Below, piece after piece: positions 60,703 to 64,000 of a DNA stretch of 64,000 bases (positions are counted from its first letter, which is position 1; the number at the start of each line of letters is the position of its first letter). Where the stretch lies: positions 219,301 through 283,300 of the forward strand of contig NZ_HE978643.1 of the NCBI RefSeq assembly GCF_000312125.1. The letters are read 5' to 3'. This DNA is from Timonella senegalensis JC301 (GTDB taxonomy: Bacteria; Actinomycetota; Actinomycetes; Actinomycetales; Cellulomonadaceae). The notes beneath the pieces are model-generated. The model was not told the origin of the DNA, did no database searches, and worked only from the letters and a program-made list of their open reading frames with translations. A program made the translations under genes and the position numbers.

Positions 60703-60750
60703 ACGCTATGACACTCGCGCGCCGAATGTGCTGCGCTGAGCGGGTCAAAC

Positions 60751-60756
60751 TAGGAT
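60751..60756 (+). promoter_or_regulatory. Candidate -10 element of clpS (leaderless)
   Basis: TAGGAT ends six bases before GTG 60763; no ribosome-binding site is seen. Confidence 0.4.
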
Positions 60757-60762
60757 TGACGT

Positions 60763-61056
60763 GTGAGCCTGCAACCAATCCATGAAGCCAAAGCCGACGA
60801 GTCAACGGCGCCCGCCCGCGACGTCCCGTGGCAGACAGTGGTCTGGAACGACCCCGTCAACCTGATGAACTACGTCTCGTACGTGTTCGAGAGCTACTTC
60901 GGGTACACGGCCGAACACTCCAACGCGCTCATGCTCCAGGTTCACAAGGACGGCAAGGCAATCGTCTCCACGGGCGCTCGCGAGAAGATCGAGTACGACG
61001 TCCAGGCAATGCACGGCTATGGGCTGTGGGCCACGATGAAGAAGGCGGACGACTGA
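60763..61056 (+). CDS. clpS: ClpS adaptor of the ClpP protease
   Basis: 97 residues with the ClpS core: [71 protein letters not shown] near 22-92. The WNDPVN and the LMxxVHxxGKA motifs form the N-degron pocket and ClpC/ClpA contact. It delivers N-end-rule substrates to the protease. GTG start with a TAnnnT hexamer six bases upstream, so probably leaderless. It overlaps the DUF2017 gene by one base. Confidence 0.94.
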   Translation: MSLQPIHEAKADESTAPARDVPWQTVVWNDPVNLMNYVSYVFESYFGYTAEHSNALMLQVHKDGKAIVSTGAREKIEYDVQAMHGYGLWATMKKADD

Positions 61057-61862
61057 TGGCGCAGCCCTTTGCGTTGTCTCCGCTGTCCGATGGGACGTAC
61101 ATCGCCTACCTCACCACGGGGGAGCGCCTCTTCTTGGTGCGCGCTGCCGCCGATGTGGTCGAGCTCCTCGGCGAGGAAGACACTCTGAGTTACGGCGAGT
61201 CCGAGTTACTCGAGGACACGATCGAGGATCCGTTTGCAGAATTTGACGGGCGGGGAACGTCCCAGCAGGCTCCGCCTCCGGATCCCTTTGGGCAAGCCGA
61301 CCAGACTTCTCCCGGCGCGGAAACGATCGCGGAGAACCTTGAGCGCGTGCTCGAGGCACTTAATACGCAGGACGTCCCACTTGCGCCCACCGATCCTGCC
61401 GTGCGCAGGCTCCTGCCTGACGCGTCGCTCGACCCCGAGGTCGCGGCCGAGTTCCGGAAATTCACGGACTTTGACCTGCGCGAGCAGAAGGTTCAGCGGC
61501 TCCTGATGCTCTCCGGGCTTTTGACTGAGGTTGATCCGTCGAGTGACGACAACGAGCACCTCCCGCTCGTTGTCCGCTCCGATGAGGCGGAGGCGATCTC
61601 TGCTGCGCTCGGCGACATCCGTTTGGTCCTCGGGGAGCGGCTCGATCTGCGCTTCGACGAGGACTCCGAGCTGCTGCACAACTTTGTCATGTCCATCCAG
61701 CAGGAGATGCTGGAGGATCGAGACGTGGACGATCTCGACGAGGAAACGGAGCGCCGATACATTATGGGCATCCTCTTTGAGCTTGCCGGGTACCTGCAGG
61801 AGTCGCTCGTGGAATGCATGCTCGATGACCTGCGTGCCAAGCGTGGCGCTCAGGGCCTCTGA
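61056..61862 (+). CDS. DUF2017 protein, conserved next to clpS
   Basis: 268 residues, acidic and mostly helical. Supporting segments are EVAAEFRKFTDFDLREQKVQRLLML near 128-152 and LRFDEDSELLHNFVMSIQQEMLEDRDVDDLDEETERRYIMGILFELAGYLQESLVECML near 198-256. The family is almost always beside clpS in actinobacteria, suggesting a role with ClpS/ClpP, but its function is unproven. The start ATG lies in the stop of clpS; the open frame runs further upstream inside clpS. Confidence 0.88.
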   Translation: MAQPFALSPLSDGTYIAYLTTGERLFLVRAAADVVELLGEEDTLSYGESELLEDTIEDPFAEFDGRGTSQQAPPPDPFGQADQTSPGAETIAENLERVLEALNTQDVPLAPTDPAVRRLLPDASLDPEVAAEFRKFTDFDLREQKVQRLLMLSGLLTEVDPSSDDNEHLPLVVRSDEAEAISAALGDIRLVLGERLDLRFDEDSELLHNFVMSIQQEMLEDRDVDDLDEETERRYIMGILFELAGYLQESLVECMLDDLRAKRGAQGL

Positions 61863-61951
61863 CCTGAAAAAACATCACATAGACCTTGTGTTGTCTGTCA
61901 CTGTGGTTGTTCACACTGCCGCTGGTCAGCCCACCGCGCCGCCCGTGCGAC

Positions 61952-61957
61952 TACTCT
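61952..61957 (+). promoter_or_regulatory. Candidate -10 element of murI (leaderless)
   Basis: TACTCT ends seven bases before GTG 61965; no ribosome-binding site is seen. Confidence 0.35.
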
Positions 61958-61964
61958 CTTATAT

Positions 61965-62771
61965 GTGAACAACTCACCAATTGGAATCTTCGACTCGGGC
62001 GTCGGGGGCCTAACTGTGGCCCGCTCGATCCTCGACCAGTTGCCCAATGAGTCAATCTCTTACATCGGGGATACCGCCCACACCCCGTACGGCACCAAGC
62101 CACTGGCCACCGTGCGTTCGTACGCACTTGAGATCATGGACGAACTCGTGGACGAGGGCGTCAAGATGCTCGTCATTGCGTGCAACACCGCGTCCGCCGC
62201 TGTCCTGAGGGACGCACGTGAGCGCTACACCGTGAACCGTGGCATTCCCGTGGTCGAGGTGATTCTCCCCGCCGCGCGCCGTGCCGTGTCCGCTACGCGC
62301 ACTGGAAAGATCGGCGTGATTGGCACCAAGGCCACCGTTGACTCGCGCGCCTACGATGACGTTCTGTCCGTCGCCACGGACGTCGACGTCATCTCCGTTG
62401 CGTGCCCGGATTTTGTCCCCCTCGTCGAGGCTGGAATCACCACCGGACCGAGGGTTCTTGAGGCGGCGCACCGCTACCTCGAACCGGTCAAGGCGGCAGG
62501 GGTCGACACCCTCATTCTCGGGTGCACGCACTACCCGCTGCTCGCCGGAGCTATCTCCTACGTCATGGGGGAGGACGTCACTCTCGTGTCAAGCTCGGAT
62601 GAAAGCGCCAAGAGCACGTTCCGAACCCTGCTGGAGCACGGCTTGGAACGCGCTGAGGACGCTCCTGGGCCTGTCCACCGGTTCCGCTCAACGGGTGACA
62701 GTGCAACGTTCGCGGGCCTTGCTCGCCGCTTCCTTGGTCCTGAAGTCTCGCAGGTGGAGTCGATGTCATGA
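61965..62771 (+). CDS. murI: Glutamate racemase
   Basis: 268 residues. [17 protein letters not shown] near 6-22, the catalytic Cys73 in [11 protein letters not shown] and Cys187 in [11 protein letters not shown] are all in place. It makes D-glutamate for peptidoglycan. GTG start without a ribosome-binding site. It overlaps the MBL gene by ATGA, as in many actinobacteria where murI, an MBL hydrolase, rph and rdgB are together. Confidence 0.95.
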   Translation: MNNSPIGIFDSGVGGLTVARSILDQLPNESISYIGDTAHTPYGTKPLATVRSYALEIMDELVDEGVKMLVIACNTASAAVLRDARERYTVNRGIPVVEVILPAARRAVSATRTGKIGVIGTKATVDSRAYDDVLSVATDVDVISVACPDFVPLVEAGITTGPRVLEAAHRYLEPVKAAGVDTLILGCTHYPLLAGAISYVMGEDVTLVSSSDESAKSTFRTLLEHGLERAEDAPGPVHRFRSTGDSATFAGLARRFLGPEVSQVESMS

Positions 62772-63571
62772 AGCTGACGATTGTTGGTATGTCCGGGTCG
62801 TACGCGGGCCCCAAGTCGCCCGCGTCGTGCTACCTCGTTCAGGCGACCGATGAGAACGCCCGTGTGTGGTCGCTCGTGCTCGACCTGGGCTCTGGTGCAT
62901 TTGGCGCCCTGCAGAACTGCGTTGATCCGTTCGATGTGGACGGGGTCGCCATCTCCCACCTGCACCCGGATCACTGCTCTGATCTGAGCGGATACTACGT
63001 CTATTACAAGTACCACCCGGTCAAGGGCACCGAGTTCTCCGATCGCGGACCCATCCCTATCTACGCCCCTGGTGGAGCCCGCGAACGCTTCTCCATCGCG
63101 TACGGGCTTGACGAGGGCGAGACCATGGAGAACCAGTTCGCGCACGTGAAGTGGTCCTGTGGCACTCGGGTCGAGATTGGTCCGTTCCAACTCGAGGCGT
63201 TTGAGGTCAATCACCCTGTAGAGGCCTACGGCTTCCGCATCACGGGACCGTCCGAGTCTGACCCGACCAAGCGCGTGACGCTTGGGTACTCCGGTGACAC
63301 CGACGACTGCCCCGGCGTGCGCTCCATCGCGGACCACGCTGACTTGTTCCTGTGCGAGGCCGCGTTTGTTGAGGGTCGCGACGACGGCATCCCGGACATG
63401 CACCTGACTGGCCGTCGAGCCGCGATTGTTGCGCGTGAGTCCGGCGCCAAACGCCTCGTTCTGACGCACATCCCCGCATGGAACGACTCCACGATCACCC
63501 TGGATGAAACCAAGAATGAATACTCGGGCCCAATTTCACTGGCCGAACCCGGCGCCGTCTACGAGCTCTGA
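62768..63571 (+). CDS. MBL-fold metal-dependent hydrolase
   Basis: 267 residues. The motif HLHPDHCSD near 60-68 (HxHxDH) is the metal site, with [11 protein letters not shown] just before it, later His in [13 protein letters not shown], the Asp in YSGDTDDCP and His in LTHIPAW. A beta-lactamase-fold hydrolase similar to RNase Z or cyclic nucleotide phosphodiesterases, so an RNA or nucleotide substrate is possible. Conserved downstream of murI in actinobacteria; substrate unknown. Coupled to murI by a four-base overlap. Confidence 0.88.
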   Translation: MKLTIVGMSGSYAGPKSPASCYLVQATDENARVWSLVLDLGSGAFGALQNCVDPFDVDGVAISHLHPDHCSDLSGYYVYYKYHPVKGTEFSDRGPIPIYAPGGARERFSIAYGLDEGETMENQFAHVKWSCGTRVEIGPFQLEAFEVNHPVEAYGFRITGPSESDPTKRVTLGYSGDTDDCPGVRSIADHADLFLCEAAFVEGRDDGIPDMHLTGRRAAIVARESGAKRLVLTHIPAWNDSTITLDETKNEYSGPISLAEPGAVYEL

Positions 63572-63610
63572 CGAGCTCGTTACATTCACTTATTTTCGAC
63601 GATTGTGCTT

Positions 63611-63640
63611 GGCACCCAGCCATCCGCGCGTTGGGTGCTC
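63611..63640 (+). terminator. Possible hairpin before rdgB
   Basis: GCACCCA and TGGGTGC flank a 13-14-base loop between the MBL hydrolase and rdgB. It could end the murI transcript or attenuate rdgB. No T-run. Confidence 0.35.
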
Positions 63641-63658
63641 CCCAAGAAAGAGGACGTC

Positions 63659-64000
63659 ATGGCAGACCCACGGCTCGTACTTGCTACCCACAACGCTCAC
63701 AAGGTCTCGGAGTTGCGGGCTATCCTGCTGGCACCCGAGGTGGGGCTTCCGCTGGACGCGGACCAGATCGTTGGGGCGTCCCAATTTGGTGTGTCAGAGC
63801 CCAAGGAAGACGGAGTGACGTTTGAGGCGAACGCGCTGATCAAGGCGCGGGCGCTGTGCGAGGCCACGGGGCTTCCCGCGATTGCGGACGACTCGGGGCT
63901 TGCTGTGGATGTGCTTGGTGGCGCGCCCGGGATCTTCTCGGCGCGCTGGGCCGGGGCGCACGGAGACGACGCGGCCAACCTGGACTTGCTGCTCGCTCAG
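63659..64000 (+). CDS. rdgB: Non-canonical purine NTP pyrophosphatase (partial)
   Basis: The first 114 codons; the frame is open at the window end. MADPRLVLATHNAHKVSELRAIL is the Ham1/RdgB N terminus (T-x-N-x-x-K nucleotide contact). EDGVTFEANALIKARALCEATGLPAIADDSGLAVDVLGGAPGIFSARWAG holds the catalytic Glu/Asp (NA-x-x-KA and DDSGLxVDxLxGxPGxxSARxxG). It removes ITP and XTP from nucleotide pools. AAGAGG lies upstream. In many actinobacteria rph comes just before rdgB; here it does not. Confidence 0.93.
   Translation, partial: MADPRLVLATHNAHKVSELRAILLAPEVGLPLDADQIVGASQFGVSEPKEDGVTFEANALIKARALCEATGLPAIADDSGLAVDVLGGAPGIFSARWAGAHGDDAANLDLLLAQ

Overview
The window comes from a high-GC Gram-positive bacterium, most likely a flagellated, facultatively anaerobic actinobacterium of the Micrococcales (a Jonesia, Sanguibacter or Cellulomonas relative). 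Three things point there: the lipoprotein and sugar-uptake gene types, the conserved actinobacterial block DUF3039 / helicase / pncB / clpS / DUF2017 / murI / MBL hydrolase / rdgB, and a flagellar cluster with no P- or L-ring genes and with csrA and a FliA/WhiG-type sigma factor. The family assignment is an inference; no database was searched.

Layout. 1-2403: end of a DMSO-reductase operon (3' end of dmsB, the membrane anchor dmsC, two TorD-type chaperones). 2537-3304: methionine aminopeptidase. 3518-9043: ROK regulator and a three-gene monosaccharide ABC importer of the MmsAB/ChvE type. 9209-16211: chemoreceptor, an unknown membrane protein, an HDOD protein and the hook-filament junction genes flgN-flgK-flgL (mostly minus strand). 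16547-42532: flagellar sigma factor, flagellin, fliD, fliS, a FliT-position gene, flgBC-fliE-fliFGHIJ, an NlpC/P60 hydrolase, fliK, flgD, flgE, flbD, motAB, fliL, fliMNOPQR, flhB, flhA and csrA. 42730-49252: chemotaxis operon cheA-cheW-cheB-cheR-cheY-cheX-cheY-(cheX-like). 49413-57000: two MFS transporters, a UvrA-like ABC protein, a ThrE-type exporter and an S4 RNA-binding protein. 57057-64000: the conserved housekeeping block, ending inside rdgB.

The flagellar and chemotaxis genes look like one regulon. Six transcription units (receptor, HDOD gene, fliD, flgB, flbD-motAB, cheA) carry the same upstream motif, CTTAT or CTCAT, 15 bases, then GCCGAT, which fits a FliA/WhiG sigma-28 promoter; fliM and flgN have weaker versions. 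Several leaders (flagellin, flbD-motA, cheA, flgB, receptor, and the fliO-fliP gap) can fold a hairpin that presents GGA in its loop, the hallmark of CsrA binding; csrA itself lies between flhA and cheA. This suggests two layers of control encoded in the same block.

A second unexpected signal is a dispersed intergenic palindrome found four times (near 3385, 9141, 49294 and 50692), always downstream of a gene. All copies share the centre TTCTCATGAGAA, and base changes in the arms are matched on both sides. Many genes with no Shine-Dalgarno sequence have a TAnnnT-type hexamer 6-7 bases before the start codon, as expected for leaderless mRNAs.
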